From SXOA01 sp051004015 (lineage in GTDB: Bacteria > Planctomycetota > Planctomycetia > Pirellulales > Pirellulaceae): a DNA stretch of 27,668 nucleotides. Shown one piece after another: positions 1 through 5,991 of this stretch. The stretch is taken from the NCBI GenBank assembly GCA_051004015.1, contig JBPCKT010000147.1, forward strand, positions 1-27,668, read 5' to 3'. The translations under genes and the position numbers were made by a program. The notes under the pieces are model-generated. The model did no database searches. It had not been told where the DNA came from and was given only the letters and a program-made list of their open reading frames with translations. Positions within the stretch are counted from its first letter, which is position 1. Each line of letters opens with the position of its first letter.

Positions 1-127
1 AGCAGAAAACCCCACCCCAGAGGTGGCCGCCGCTTGCGAATCGTAACACCTTCAGCGATTATTCAACTTTATCCCCGGCTGGTATCAACCTGCCGATGAG
101 TGGGCGGAATTAACCTGCCGACTGACA
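1..127. mobile_element. Right end of an IS21-like insertion sequence (partial)
   Basis: Read on the minus strand inward from 127, this segment begins TGTCAG and aligns with the plus-strand segment starting at 27543. Both carry two tandem copies of a GGC(A/G)G..TTA-type subterminal repeat, followed by the identical 11-mer TTGAATAATCG at almost the same depth (61 and 62 nt in). TGT...ACA termini with multiple subterminal repeats are characteristic of IS21-family elements. A short reading frame ending at the TAA at 44-46 could be the tail of the IS helper ATPase gene, but too little is present to prove it. The body of the element lies left of the window. The family assignment is inferred from end structure only. 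Confidence 0.6.
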
Positions 128-430
128 AATTCCTGGCGGCGAGATATTCCTCGCGATCCCACGCAATCATTCCGAAGCCTTCTGGAACGAGCAGTGCCGC
201 CTGGAGAAGTAAGCTACCGTCCGAGTCACTCGGAATAGGACCGTAGGCTTTATCGTAGACACCCACGACCCATTCCCACGTCCACCAGGGCGTTCGTCAC
301 TGGGATCGAGGATCGGACCTCGGCCGCCGACAAATGGCCGCCTTGAAAAGTCGTGGAACAGACGCAGTTCTTCGTAGGTAACAGTGGCGGTCTGCGGAAC
401 GATCTGAGCCGCGATTCCGAAGAGCCCAAT
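128..430 (-). pseudogene. Possible degraded gene fragment next to the IS21-like end
   Basis: On the minus strand two overlapping frames look protein-like and would join through one frameshift near 285. The upstream part contains TVTYEELRLFHDFSRR; the downstream part contains GVYDKAYGPIPSDSDG and then FGMIAWDREEYLAARN. The second part runs straight into the IS21-like end at 127, as expected if the insertion cut the 3' end of a gene. I do not recognise the family. It overlaps the plus-strand fragment at 353-736 head to tail, so at least one boundary is uncertain. This could also be a chance open frame. Confidence 0.25.
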
Positions 431-736
431 CCCATCGCGGCTCTCGTTACGCGGGTAGCTGACAGCAAGAGCAAGGGATATGAAGCGATGCAGGCGATGA
501 AGATGCACGGCACGCACTTTCCGGCAACGACGCTGGATACATTTACCGTGCTGCTAATCGCGCCCACACCGAAGCGGCGAGACACGCTTCGGGACGCATT
601 CAAGGACAAACCCGGCGCGTCACTGTGGCGGTTCACGAGCGTCGAAGATCTCACTCCGGAGAATCTTCTGCATGCACCGGTTTTTTATCCCTGCGTTGGC
701 GAGTCAGCGTCGTTGATTAAAAAGAAGGGGAACTGA
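353..736 (+). CDS. C-terminal remnant resembling a replication-relaxation protein
   Basis: The frame opens at a GTG with an in-frame stop three codons upstream (344-346) and gives 127 aa. The C-terminal two thirds resemble the end of replication-relaxation family proteins: a KGYEAMQAM segment, a strand-like FTVLLIAPTPKRRDTLRDAF stretch (family pattern 'FRVL.vt.s..RR..L'), then LWRFTSVEDL. The usual N-terminal winged-helix half is missing, and the sequence upstream does not supply it in this frame. I therefore read it as a truncated gene rather than an intact small one. Such proteins are common on integrative and plasmid-derived DNA, which fits the island setting. Homology is judged by eye from motif spacing; whether it is expressed is unknown. 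Confidence 0.4.
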   Translation: MEQTQFFVGNSGGLRNDLSRDSEEPNPIAALVTRVADSKSKGYEAMQAMKMHGTHFPATTLDTFTVLLIAPTPKRRDTLRDAFKDKPGASLWRFTSVEDLTPENLLHAPVFYPCVGESASLIKKKGN

Positions 737-828
737 GGTGTACCAAAGCCTGTACCAAAGGCCGTCCGGCATAGGACACATGTCGCACAAAACATGTCGT
801 GGCGTAAGCGCAAGAGAGGACTCAAGTT

Positions 829-980
829 GCGGGGTGCCAGGGGCTCACTCGTTGTCACTCGTGCCCCCTGGCCCTTTGTGTGCCTTGGGTTTCCCGCTCG
901 CTATTCGCTCGCGGCCTGCCATCCGGGTCGTTCCGGCTCGATTCCGCACAAAGGGCCAGGGCACCGCCCCGGTACCCCGC
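829..980. repeat. Nested palindromic repeat element (152 bp)
   Basis: An outer inverted repeat pairs 829-838 (GCGGGGTGCC) with 971-980 (9 of 10 matching). An inner, exact 15-bp inverted repeat pairs 866-880 (CCCTGGCCCTTTGTG) with 947-961. Between 839 and 870 there is a further smaller palindrome (GCTCACTCG / CACTCGTGC). No convincing coding frame crosses it. The nested arms without an ORF suggest a MITE- or REP-like element or a folded RNA. It separates the replication-relaxation remnant from the 80-aa gene at 1086. Confidence 0.5.
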
Positions 981-1038
981 TTTAGTGAGTCCAATTTGCA
1001 GACGCATGCTGATCAGGGCAGCACGCTGTTGCGTTTGG

Positions 1039-1085
1039 TGCGTCCTTCACAAAGGCGCAGTTTTATTCTCTTTCCCAACCGCCGT
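1039..1085 (+). promoter_or_regulatory. Hairpin plus pyrimidine-tract leader of the 80-aa gene
   Basis: TGCGtCCTT (1039-1047, one bulged T) pairs with AAGGCGCA (1052-1059). It is followed by GTTTTATTCTCTTTCCC and, after 26 nt, by ATG at 1086. There is no purine-rich Shine-Dalgarno. The same layout recurs before the genes at 2949, 3525 and 4242. Confidence 0.45.
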
Positions 1086-1328
1086 ATGAAGCAGGGTTAC
1101 AACCTCGTCTACTCGACCGTTCATGGAAATGCCTGTGGCGTAATCATAGAGCCGAGAACGTCAGAAGACCTTCCAGAGGAGGACCGTAAGAATTATTGGA
1201 TCGTCCGGATTGGTGTTCTCGTCGCGGAAGCCGCATTGAGTGCCGACTATCCCAAGGCAGATTTTGACGACGTTTCCGACGATCTGAAAGACTATTGCAC
1301 CCGTGCCGGCGTGATGCCGGCAGCATAA
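1086..1328 (+). CDS. Small acidic hypothetical protein (80 aa)
   Basis: A longer frame is open from 738, but its first part crosses the nested palindrome and has low-complexity translation. The protein-like part starts at MKQGYNLVYSTVHGNA, so I choose ATG 1086. The product is compact and acidic: a likely beta segment (VYSTVHGNACGVIIEP), then a helical part (VRIGVLVAEAALSADY) and an Asp-rich end. There is one cysteine, and no signal peptide or membrane segment. I do not recognise a family. The leader has the hairpin and pyrimidine tract shared with other cargo genes of this island, which supports it being a real member of that set. It lies about 90-190 nt upstream of the ISL3 insertion. Confidence 0.5.
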   Translation: MKQGYNLVYSTVHGNACGVIIEPRTSEDLPEEDRKNYWIVRIGVLVAEAALSADYPKADFDDVSDDLKDYCTRAGVMPAA

Positions 1329-1417
1329 ACAAAAAGCTGACCCTGACAGCAAAAAGGTATTCGCGTGTTTTCAAGCAGCCACATAAGCCGATTATCAGCG
1401 TCTCTCGGGAATTCGCC

Positions 1418-2765
1418 CGATGATCGGCGTGTGGGTTTTATCTGTTTCCAACTTTCGGTCCTTCCGGCTTTTCCGTGGGTGAATTTGGGGCTAAAACGGC
1501 TGGCCGAAGGAGGACGAGCCGATGCGGGATATCGAATTGTACCAGCAGATATTGGGCCTTGAAGAACCATGGAGTGTGAAGGAGGTGGAGTTGAACATCG
1601 ACGAGGGTCGGGTCGACATCCACGTCGAACATCCGCCGGGGGTGAAGTGGAAGTGTCCACACTGCGAACGGGAACTGTCGTGCTATGACCATTCTGCGGA
1701 GCGGACCTGGCGGCATCTAGACACCTGCCAGCTTTCGACCCATCTGCACGCCCGGATTCCGCGGGTGCAATGCGAGGAGCATGGAGTGGTGCAAGTCGCG
1801 GTGCCGTGGGCCCAGGAGCATGGCCGGTTCACGCTGCTGATGGAGCGGATGATCATCCAGGCGCTGCTGGCCTGCCAGACGACGAAGGGGGCCTGCCAGC
1901 TCATGCGGATCAGCTGGGATCAGGCCTGGCACGTGACGGAGCGTGCGGTGGCGCGGGGCCAGGCTCGCAAAGAAGCGGTCGTCAGGCCGCAGATCGGCGT
2001 CGACGAGAAGGCGTTTCGCAAGGGTCACTCTTACATGACGGTGGTCAACGACATCCAGCGAGGCACGGTGGAATTTGTCACGGAAGACCGGGAAAAAGCG
2101 AGTCTGGAGCGGTATTTTGCGACCCTCTCGGACGAGCAACGCAGCGGCATTGAGGGAGTGGCGATGGACATGTGGGAGCCGTATGTGCAGGCGACCCTGG
2201 AGGCGTTGCCGCTGGCCAAGGAGAAGATTGTGTTCGACCGCTTTCACGTGATGCAGCACATGACCAAGGCGGTGGACCAGGTGCGCAAGGGCGAACACCG
2301 CCAGCTTTCCTCGGAGGGTGACGAGCGGCTGAAGAAGACCAAGTATCTGTGGCTGACGAGAGAGAAGAACCTTTCGGAGGAGCAGGAAGCGACCTTTGAG
2401 GACTTGAAGAACAGCGCTTTGAAGACGGCCCGGGCCTGGGGGATCAAGGAGAACCTGGCGAACCTGTGGAGCTACACCTCGCCGGGCTGGGCCAAGCGAT
2501 TCTTTAGCCAATGGTACCAGTGGGCCATCCGCAGCCGCCTGGAGCCGGTGAAGAAAGTGGCGGCGATGATTCAGCGGCGACTGGAGAACATCGTCACCTA
2601 CTGCAAGCACTTCATCACCAACGCCGTGGCCGAGGGACTCAACAGTAAGATCATGTCCCTCAAGCGCCGCGCCGGCGGCTTCCGCAACCCCGAAAACTTC
2701 AAAACCGTGATCTACTTCCACTGCGGCGGATTAAGCCTGTACCCATAGAAAACCCCGATGGTTCA
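1418..2765 (+). mobile_element. ISL3-family insertion sequence, approximate limits
   Basis: The core is the intact transposase at 1522-2748. The transposase stop codon lies in TACCCATAGAAAACCCC, which resembles the conserved right end of ISL3 elements, placing the right end near 2765. A matching left end is not clear: the best candidate is around 1418-1445, where GATCGG and TGGGTTTTATCTG give only a partial match. No target duplication could be identified. The limits are estimates; the family is certain from the protein. Confidence 0.4.
1522..2748 (+). CDS. ISL3-family transposase
   Basis: A full-length 408-aa DDE transposase that catalyses cut-and-paste movement of the surrounding element. 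The N-terminal zinc-ribbon begins with CPHC (45-48) and is followed by a helix-turn-helix-like region around 105-145. The catalytic domain shows IGVDEKAFRKG (Asp161), VAMDMWEPY (Asp216), the VFDRFHVMQHM block (about 238-248) and NAVAEGLNSKI with Glu371, followed by RRAGGFRN. Length and motif order match intact ISL3 members, so the protein should be active. The start has AAGGAGG 8-9 nt upstream (1507-1513), a proper Shine-Dalgarno, unlike the neighbouring cargo genes. It sits inside the integrated island and probably arrived independently of it. The DDE assignments are from motif recognition. Confidence 0.95.
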   Translation: MRDIELYQQILGLEEPWSVKEVELNIDEGRVDIHVEHPPGVKWKCPHCERELSCYDHSAERTWRHLDTCQLSTHLHARIPRVQCEEHGVVQVAVPWAQEHGRFTLLMERMIIQALLACQTTKGACQLMRISWDQAWHVTERAVARGQARKEAVVRPQIGVDEKAFRKGHSYMTVVNDIQRGTVEFVTEDREKASLERYFATLSDEQRSGIEGVAMDMWEPYVQATLEALPLAKEKIVFDRFHVMQHMTKAVDQVRKGEHRQLSSEGDERLKKTKYLWLTREKNLSEEQEATFEDLKNSALKTARAWGIKENLANLWSYTSPGWAKRFFSQWYQWAIRSRLEPVKKVAAMIQRRLENIVTYCKHFITNAVAEGLNSKIMSLKRRAGGFRNPENFKTVIYFHCGGLSLYP

Positions 2766-2773
2766 CTTTCTGT

Positions 2774-2914
2774 ATGGAGACACGAAAGTCTGACTGCACG
2801 TGCCCCTGGTGCGTGCGGGAACGCATGCGCAAAACGAAGGACCCGGCGCCGGCCTGGTTCACGTACACCGCGCTTGTGTTGTTCGTTTTCCTTGGGATCG
2901 CCAACCTTTGGTGA
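2774..2914 (+). CDS. Cys-motif membrane microprotein (46 aa)
   Basis: A short frame reading METRKSDCTCPWCVRERM at the N-terminus and ending in one hydrophobic segment (about 28-46, with YTALVLFVFLGIANLW). Cys8, Cys10 and Cys13 form a CxCPxxC motif typical of small metal sites. The middle is basic, so the Cys end would be predicted to stay in the cytoplasm with the C-terminus in the membrane. It begins about 9 nt after the estimated ISL3 right end, so its promoter may have been separated or replaced by the insertion. Its stop codon lies inside the hairpin of the next gene's leader. No family is recognised. It is too short to exclude chance, but the composition is not random. Confidence 0.45.
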   Translation: METRKSDCTCPWCVRERMRKTKDPAPAWFTYTALVLFVFLGIANLW

Positions 2915-2948
2915 TTGCCGGGGATTTTTATTTCCTTCCTCTTTTTCT
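2896..2948 (+). promoter_or_regulatory. Hairpin plus pyrimidine-tract leader of the 98-aa gene
   Basis: GATCGCCAA (2896-2904) pairs with TTGGTGATT (2908-2916) as a 9-bp stem including two or three G-U pairs, with loop CCT. A T-rich run (ATTTTTATTTCC, then TTCCTCTTTTTC) follows up to ATG 2949. No Shine-Dalgarno is visible. Confidence 0.4.
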
Positions 2949-3245
2949 ATGGACAGCAAAAAGAAGAATTTGTCCGCTTCTGCGGATCAGGCTGCCGAAC
3001 CGCAGACGGCAGCCAAAGGCCCGATTGAGACGTTTCTCGTCGATGACGTATCAGCCAGCGTGTTTGCCAGGACTCAAGCAGTTCGGAACGGGGAGCGGAC
3101 GTTTTACGGCGTCAGCTTCTCGCGTTCGTACCGCGATTCCGGTGGTAAGCGCCGATACGTGAAGACGTTCAACGTCGACGATCTGGGCAAAGTGATGGTC
3201 GTTGCGGAGCAAGCGGAGAAATACATCCGCGAGCTCCATGCCTGA
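2949..3245 (+). CDS. Hypothetical island protein (98 aa)
   Basis: Upstream in-frame starts exist from 2874, but their translation overlaps the preceding microprotein and is hydrophobic in an unrelated way. The ATG at 2949 follows the shared hairpin and pyrimidine leader, so I choose it. The product starts MDSKKKNLSASADQ with a disordered basic/polar tail, followed from about residue 30 by a compact domain: ETFLVDDVSASVFARTQ, GERTFYGVSFSRSYRDSGG, RYVKTFNVDDLGKVM, VVAEQAEKYIRELHA. The pattern of two or three strands and a C-terminal helix suggests a small single-stranded-DNA- or RNA-binding fold, but this is inference. There is no cysteine, signal or membrane segment. I do not recognise a named family. 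It belongs to the co-oriented run of cargo genes leading to the integrase. Confidence 0.65.
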   Translation: MDSKKKNLSASADQAAEPQTAAKGPIETFLVDDVSASVFARTQAVRNGERTFYGVSFSRSYRDSGGKRRYVKTFNVDDLGKVMVVAEQAEKYIRELHA

Positions 3246-3347
3246 AAGTGCGGGGGTGGTCCCGAACACCCCTGCCCTCCATGTGTCGCACGGTAGCGCC
3301 GTCCAGCGGATGGCCAGCCGGCAGACCTTGGAAGCTATTTCTCCTTT

Positions 3348-3380
3348 GTGCGGGCACCTCAGTTGTGAGGTGCTCCGCAC
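3348..3380 (+). terminator. Strong hairpin with short T-run, terminator-like
   Basis: GTGCGGGCACCTC (3348-3360) pairs with GAGGTGCTCCGCAC (3367-3380) as 13 bp with one bulge and a 6-nt loop, followed by TCTTT. It lies about 100 nt after the 98-aa gene and could end its transcript. The T-run is short, so it may instead be part of a structured leader with the hairpin at 3407. Confidence 0.4.
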
Positions 3381-3406
3381 TCTTTGACGCAGGCTCGTCC
3401 AGAGTC

Positions 3407-3474
3407 GCACGGCCCGCTGCGACGCGAATCAAGGTTGTGCTGCGCCTCCACCATTGATTCGCGGCGGGCCGTGC
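3407..3474. repeat. Long inverted repeat in a non-coding gap
   Basis: GCACGGCCCGC (3407-3417) and CGCGAATCAA (3423-3432), interrupted by TGCGA, pair exactly with the continuous 21-nt arm 3454-3474. The loop is 21 nt. With the hairpin at 3348-3380 this fills most of the 279-nt gap between 3245 and 3525, in which I see no gene. It may be a folded RNA, a recombination site or a terminator; no T-tract follows it. Confidence 0.5.
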
Positions 3475-3486
3475 ATCTGGGACTGC

Positions 3487-3524
3487 GCCTGCATAGGCAA
3501 CTTTATCCTTTTCCGTCCATTTCC
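3487..3524 (+). promoter_or_regulatory. Hairpin plus pyrimidine-tract leader of the 117-aa gene
   Basis: GCCT (3487-3490) pairs with AGGC (3495-3498) around loop GCAT. AACTTTATCCTTTTCC and a further pyrimidine stretch then lead to ATG at 3525, 26 nt after the stem. No Shine-Dalgarno is visible. This is the weakest stem of the four, but the spacing equals that before 1086. Confidence 0.35.
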
Positions 3525-3878
3525 ATGAACAATATCAGTCATCACGATTGGGGCGTTTGGGTTACGCCGGGAGATACGCTCTACATTGCGACCAGTAGAG
3601 GAGTACCGATCGCCTCGCTTGTGCATAGAGGCAAGCGGCCCAAGGAAGTCGCGCGAACTGCGGATCTGCTGGCTGCAAGCAAAGAGCTGCTGACAACGGT
3701 CAAGACGTTCAAGTCTGTATGCCAGGAGCGGATCAGCATTCTGGCCGAAGAGCGGGAGGAAGTTGTTCGTTTGGGCGTGGAACCGGATGACATTGATGAC
3801 CAGCTCGGGCATTGGCAGGCGCTTCTGCGCCTCTGCAAGCAGGGGATTGCTAGAGCCGAAGGGAAGATGTCGCGCTGA
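3525..3878 (+). CDS. Hypothetical island protein (117 aa)
   Basis: The open frame extends upstream to 3384, but that part translates the long inverted repeat. The natural start is ATG 3525 after the pyrimidine leader, giving MNNISHHDWGVWVTPGD. The first 40 residues look like a short beta domain (GVWVTPGDTLYIATSRGVPIASLVH). The rest is strongly helical and charged: ARTADLLAASKELLTTVK, CQERISILAEEREEVVRL and HWQALLRLCKQGIARAEG suggest a coiled coil or helical hairpin. No catalytic motif, signal or membrane segment is seen, and no named family is recognised. It sits between the structured gap and the CxxC protein at 3991 in the same orientation. Confidence 0.65.
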   Translation: MNNISHHDWGVWVTPGDTLYIATSRGVPIASLVHRGKRPKEVARTADLLAASKELLTTVKTFKSVCQERISILAEEREEVVRLGVEPDDIDDQLGHWQALLRLCKQGIARAEGKMSR

Positions 3879-3990
3879 ACGTGAAGAACAAGTTTATCTG
3901 CCCAAGGCAGAGCAAAAAGGTTGAAATCCATTTTTCATTGTCTGACCTCAACGTCGAGGCGTCCGAGGTCCGAAAGCGAAGGAAAACAAA

Positions 3991-4179
3991 ATGCTGACGA
4001 TCAAGGGTCCGTCTGAGAAATCGTGTTTCATCTGCGGTTCAAAGGTGAGAACTGCAGAGGTTCAGTTCGCGGACAAGACGTTTCGCGGAGTCTTGTGCAT
4101 GGATGACATTTACAAAAAAGTGCAGCCGATAAAGGAGCCCGCGCACGCTGAAAGCCAGCAAGTTCGGAAAACGTCTTGA
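3991..4179 (+). CDS. Small CxxC zinc-ribbon-like protein (62 aa)
   Basis: The product starts MLTIKGPSEKSCFICGSKV. Cys12 and Cys15 form CFIC, and Cys36 lies in FRGVLCMDDIYKK. With the nearby Asp pair this could complete a single zinc site, though the usual fourth Cys or His is missing. The tail from about residue 45 is polar and probably disordered. Unlike most of its neighbours it has a purine-rich AAGGA 7-8 nt before the ATG. An imperfect hairpin (GACCTC...GAGGTC, about 3944-3970) lies upstream. No family name is justified. Co-orientation with the excisionase and integrase suggests it belongs to the same element. Confidence 0.55.
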   Translation: MLTIKGPSEKSCFICGSKVRTAEVQFADKTFRGVLCMDDIYKKVQPIKEPAHAESQQVRKTS

Positions 4180-4204
4180 ACCTGCATTAACCCGTTCTTT
4201 CTTT

Positions 4205-4241
4205 GCGGCAGGGATGCCGCGTTTTCGCATTCCGTTTTCCG
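4205..4241 (+). promoter_or_regulatory. Hairpin plus pyrimidine-tract leader of the excisionase
   Basis: GCGGCA (4205-4210) pairs exactly with TGCCGC (4215-4220) around loop GGGA. GTTTTCG follows, then CATTCCGTTTTCCG up to ATG 4242, 21 nt after the stem. It could act as a terminator for the 62-aa gene or as a translation-control leader. It is the fourth example of the same layout in this island. Confidence 0.45.
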
Positions 4242-4598
4242 ATGAAAATCGAACTTACCACGCACGACATTGAGCCGCTTGTCCGGAAGGTTGTTCAAGA
4301 ATGCCTGCGCCAGGTTTATGACCAGCGGGAGCATCTGGCGCGGAAGCGCGGTGATCAACCAGCATCACCCAAGTTGCTGCTTAATTCAGCGGAAGCCGCC
4401 AAGATGCTCGACATCAGCGAGCGGACACTCTGGGAGTTGAAGCGATCTGGCGAGTTGCCCTTCGTCCCAATGGGAAACGGTGGTAAACGTGACAGCGTGC
4501 GATACGCGGTCGCTGACCTGACGGACTTTATTGAACGGCGAAAACGCGCGGGCCAGCGTACAATGGACGACGATTCATCTTCTTCCGAGCGCAACTGA
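4242..4598 (+). CDS. Excisionase / MerR-like helix-turn-helix protein
   Basis: A 118-aa DNA-binding protein. Residues about 45-105 carry the excisionase/AlpA-type winged helix-turn-helix: LLNSAEAAKMLDISERTLWE, then LKRSGELPFVPMG, and a VRYAVADLTDFIERRK recognition and closing helix. The N-terminus (MKIELTTHDIEPLVRKVVQE) is a helical extension of about 40 residues. The family bends DNA at attachment sites and sets the direction of integrase-mediated recombination; some members are transcription regulators instead. It is directly followed by the integrase (TGA, one base, ATG at 4600), so the two are almost certainly translated together, a standard xis-int arrangement. The start at 4242 is chosen over 4203 because the upstream part translates the leader hairpin. 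Confidence 0.85.
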   Translation: MKIELTTHDIEPLVRKVVQECLRQVYDQREHLARKRGDQPASPKLLLNSAEAAKMLDISERTLWELKRSGELPFVPMGNGGKRDSVRYAVADLTDFIERRKRAGQRTMDDDSSSSERN

Positions 4599-4599
4599 T

Positions 4600-5718
4600 A
4601 TGGCGAGTATCATCCAGGAACCAAATGGCCGAAAAATCATCCAGTTCACGGATCCAGTGGATAAGCAACGACGCCCAAAGATTCACTTGGGCAAGGTGAC
4701 GAAGCGCGATGCTGAGTTCTTCAAACACAAGATCGAGCGTCTGCTTGCCGCACGTACGACCGGTGATTCTCTCGACGTAGACACTGCCCAGTGGATTGCG
4801 GGATTGACTGACGACATGGCCCAGAAACTGGCGAAGATCGGATTGATTCAGGAGCGTCGTTGCCAAAATACTCTGGCCCTCAAGCCGTTTCTTGATGACT
4901 ATCTCGCCCGGCGGGTTGACGTAAAGCCCGCTACAAAAGAGGTGTGGCAGCAGGTCGTAAGAAATCTGGGAGAACACTTCGGGTCGGAGCGTGATCTTGC
5001 CGGTATCTCGGAAGGGGACGCAGAGGACTTCAAGATGTTCCTTGTCGGCGAAAAACTGGCACCGACGACGGTGCACAAACGGCTGCAGTTCGCTCGGATG
5101 TTTTTCCGGGCGGCGATGAAGCGTAAGCTCATCGCCAGCAACCCCTTTGCTGAAGTCACGGCCGCGGCGACGCTGCGTGCGGACCGGCAGCACTTTATCA
5201 CGCCGCAGGACACGGAACTCCTGCTCACAGTTTGCAATCCGACTTGGCGAGTCATCGTCGGCCTGTGCCGCTACGGCGGCCTGCGCTGCCCGAGCGAAGT
5301 CCTGTCGCTACGCTGGCAGGACGTGGACTGGGAAGCGGAACGGATCGTCGTGCAATCCCCGAAAACGGAACATCATCCGGGCAAGGGGAGCCGCACCATT
5401 CCGCTGTTCGCAGAGTTGAAGCCGATTCTGGCCGAAGCATCCAAATTGGCGGACAAGGGGGCGGTGTATGTGGTCGGCGGCACCCATCGGGCGTCCGCCG
5501 ATACGCCTGGTGGCTGGCGGAACTGTAACCTGCGGACGCAGTTTGAGCGGCTCGTGAAGCGGGCAGGGCTCAAGCCCTGGCCCCGCTTATTCCATGCTTT
5601 GCGGGCCTCGCGGGAGACGGAGCTTGCCCACCAATTTCCGCTCCACGTGGTCACCGCTTGGCTGGGGAACACGCCACGCATCGCCCTCAAGCACTATCTT
5701 GCAAGCAACCGACGCTGA
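4600..5718 (+). CDS. Tyrosine recombinase / integrase, C-terminally frameshifted
   Basis: A phage-type integrase of 372 aa as encoded. It has an N-terminal arm-binding part, a SAM-like core-binding domain (about 90-180) and the catalytic domain (195-370). Active-site residues are visible: Arg229 in RYGGLRCPSEVLSL, Lys255 in SPKTEHH, His332 and Arg335 in FHALRASRE, Trp354-Gly356 at the usual His/Trp position, and the nucleophile Tyr366 in LKHYL. The frame stops six codons after Tyr366. Dropping one G at 5701-5703 restores a frame that continues without a stop to 5956 with a family-like tail (LQATDADFQKA), so a one-base insertion has removed about 84 residues. The core chemistry may survive. 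It abuts tRNA-Ser, the presumed integration target. The longer ATG at 4531 overlaps the excisionase and is not favoured. Confidence 0.9.
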   Translation: MASIIQEPNGRKIIQFTDPVDKQRRPKIHLGKVTKRDAEFFKHKIERLLAARTTGDSLDVDTAQWIAGLTDDMAQKLAKIGLIQERRCQNTLALKPFLDDYLARRVDVKPATKEVWQQVVRNLGEHFGSERDLAGISEGDAEDFKMFLVGEKLAPTTVHKRLQFARMFFRAAMKRKLIASNPFAEVTAAATLRADRQHFITPQDTELLLTVCNPTWRVIVGLCRYGGLRCPSEVLSLRWQDVDWEAERIVVQSPKTEHHPGKGSRTIPLFAELKPILAEASKLADKGAVYVVGGTHRASADTPGGWRNCNLRTQFERLVKRAGLKPWPRLFHALRASRETELAHQFPLHVVTAWLGNTPRIALKHYLASNRR

Positions 5719-5904
5719 TTTCCAGAAGGCCTCCCACGGCGGTGCGGAATCCGGTGCGTCGATTGCGCCGGCGGTGCAAAAACGAGTGCAGCAGGGTGCT
5801 GCGGACTTTCGCGGCGACCCTCAAGAAACGGACGCAGCCCTTGATGGCTCAAGGGCTTACGTCGATAGCTGCGACTCGTCGCACTTAGGTGCGGGAATCT
5901 CTAG
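5719..5904 (+). pseudogene. Out-of-frame C-terminal tail of the integrase
   Basis: In the +1 frame relative to the integrase, the sequence continues FQKASHGGAESGAS, then APAVQKRVQQGAADFRGD, and runs into the tRNA as GEDRIRTCGTVSRTPV before a TAG at 5954-5956 inside the tRNA anticodon arm. The Gln-Thr-Asp-Ala-Asp-Phe start of this tail follows the catalytic HYL motif naturally once one base is removed. No other gene is seen in this stretch. Confidence 0.7.
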
Positions 5905-5927
5905 CGGAGAGGACAGGATTCGAACCT
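5905..5927 (-). other. Presumed attachment site (tRNA-Ser 3' end)
   Basis: The 3' part of the tRNA gene (T arm and acceptor strand) faces the integrase, the usual target of tRNA-integrating tyrosine recombinases. The partner copy should be a direct repeat of this segment at the other end of the element. I found none in 1-5904, so it would lie left of the window or be lost. The core length is a guess. Confidence 0.4.
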
Positions 5928-5991
5928 GCGGTACAGTTTCCCGTACACCGGTTTAGCAAACCGGCGCTTTCGACCACTCAGCCACCTCTCC
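5905..5991 (-). tRNA. tRNA-Ser (anticodon GCU)
   Basis: On the minus strand the gene starts GGAGAGGTGGCTGAGTGG and ends in CCTCTCC plus a G discriminator, as expected for serine. The acceptor stem is 7 bp. The anticodon arm CCGGT-TTGCTAA-ACCGG presents GCT (GCU), reading AGC/AGU codons. A long variable arm (TGTACGG/CTGTACC around GAAA) is diagnostic of a class II tRNA. The T arm is CAGG-TTCGAAT-CCTG. CCA is not encoded. The gene is intact although its 3' end borders the integrated island. Confidence 0.97.

Noticed and set aside
738..1085. Long open frame giving a 196-aa protein through 738-1328
   Set aside because: The first part translates the nested palindrome and has non-protein-like composition; only the part from ATG 1086 looks real.
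1340..1521. Exact left inverted repeat of the ISL3 element
   Set aside because: Only a partial match to the right end (GGGTTTT core) was found, so the limit is given as approximate only.
1717..2721. 334-aa minus-strand frame opposite the ISL3 transposase
   Set aside because: Exact antisense of a clear transposase, rich in Leu, His and Arg as typical shadows of GC-rich codons.
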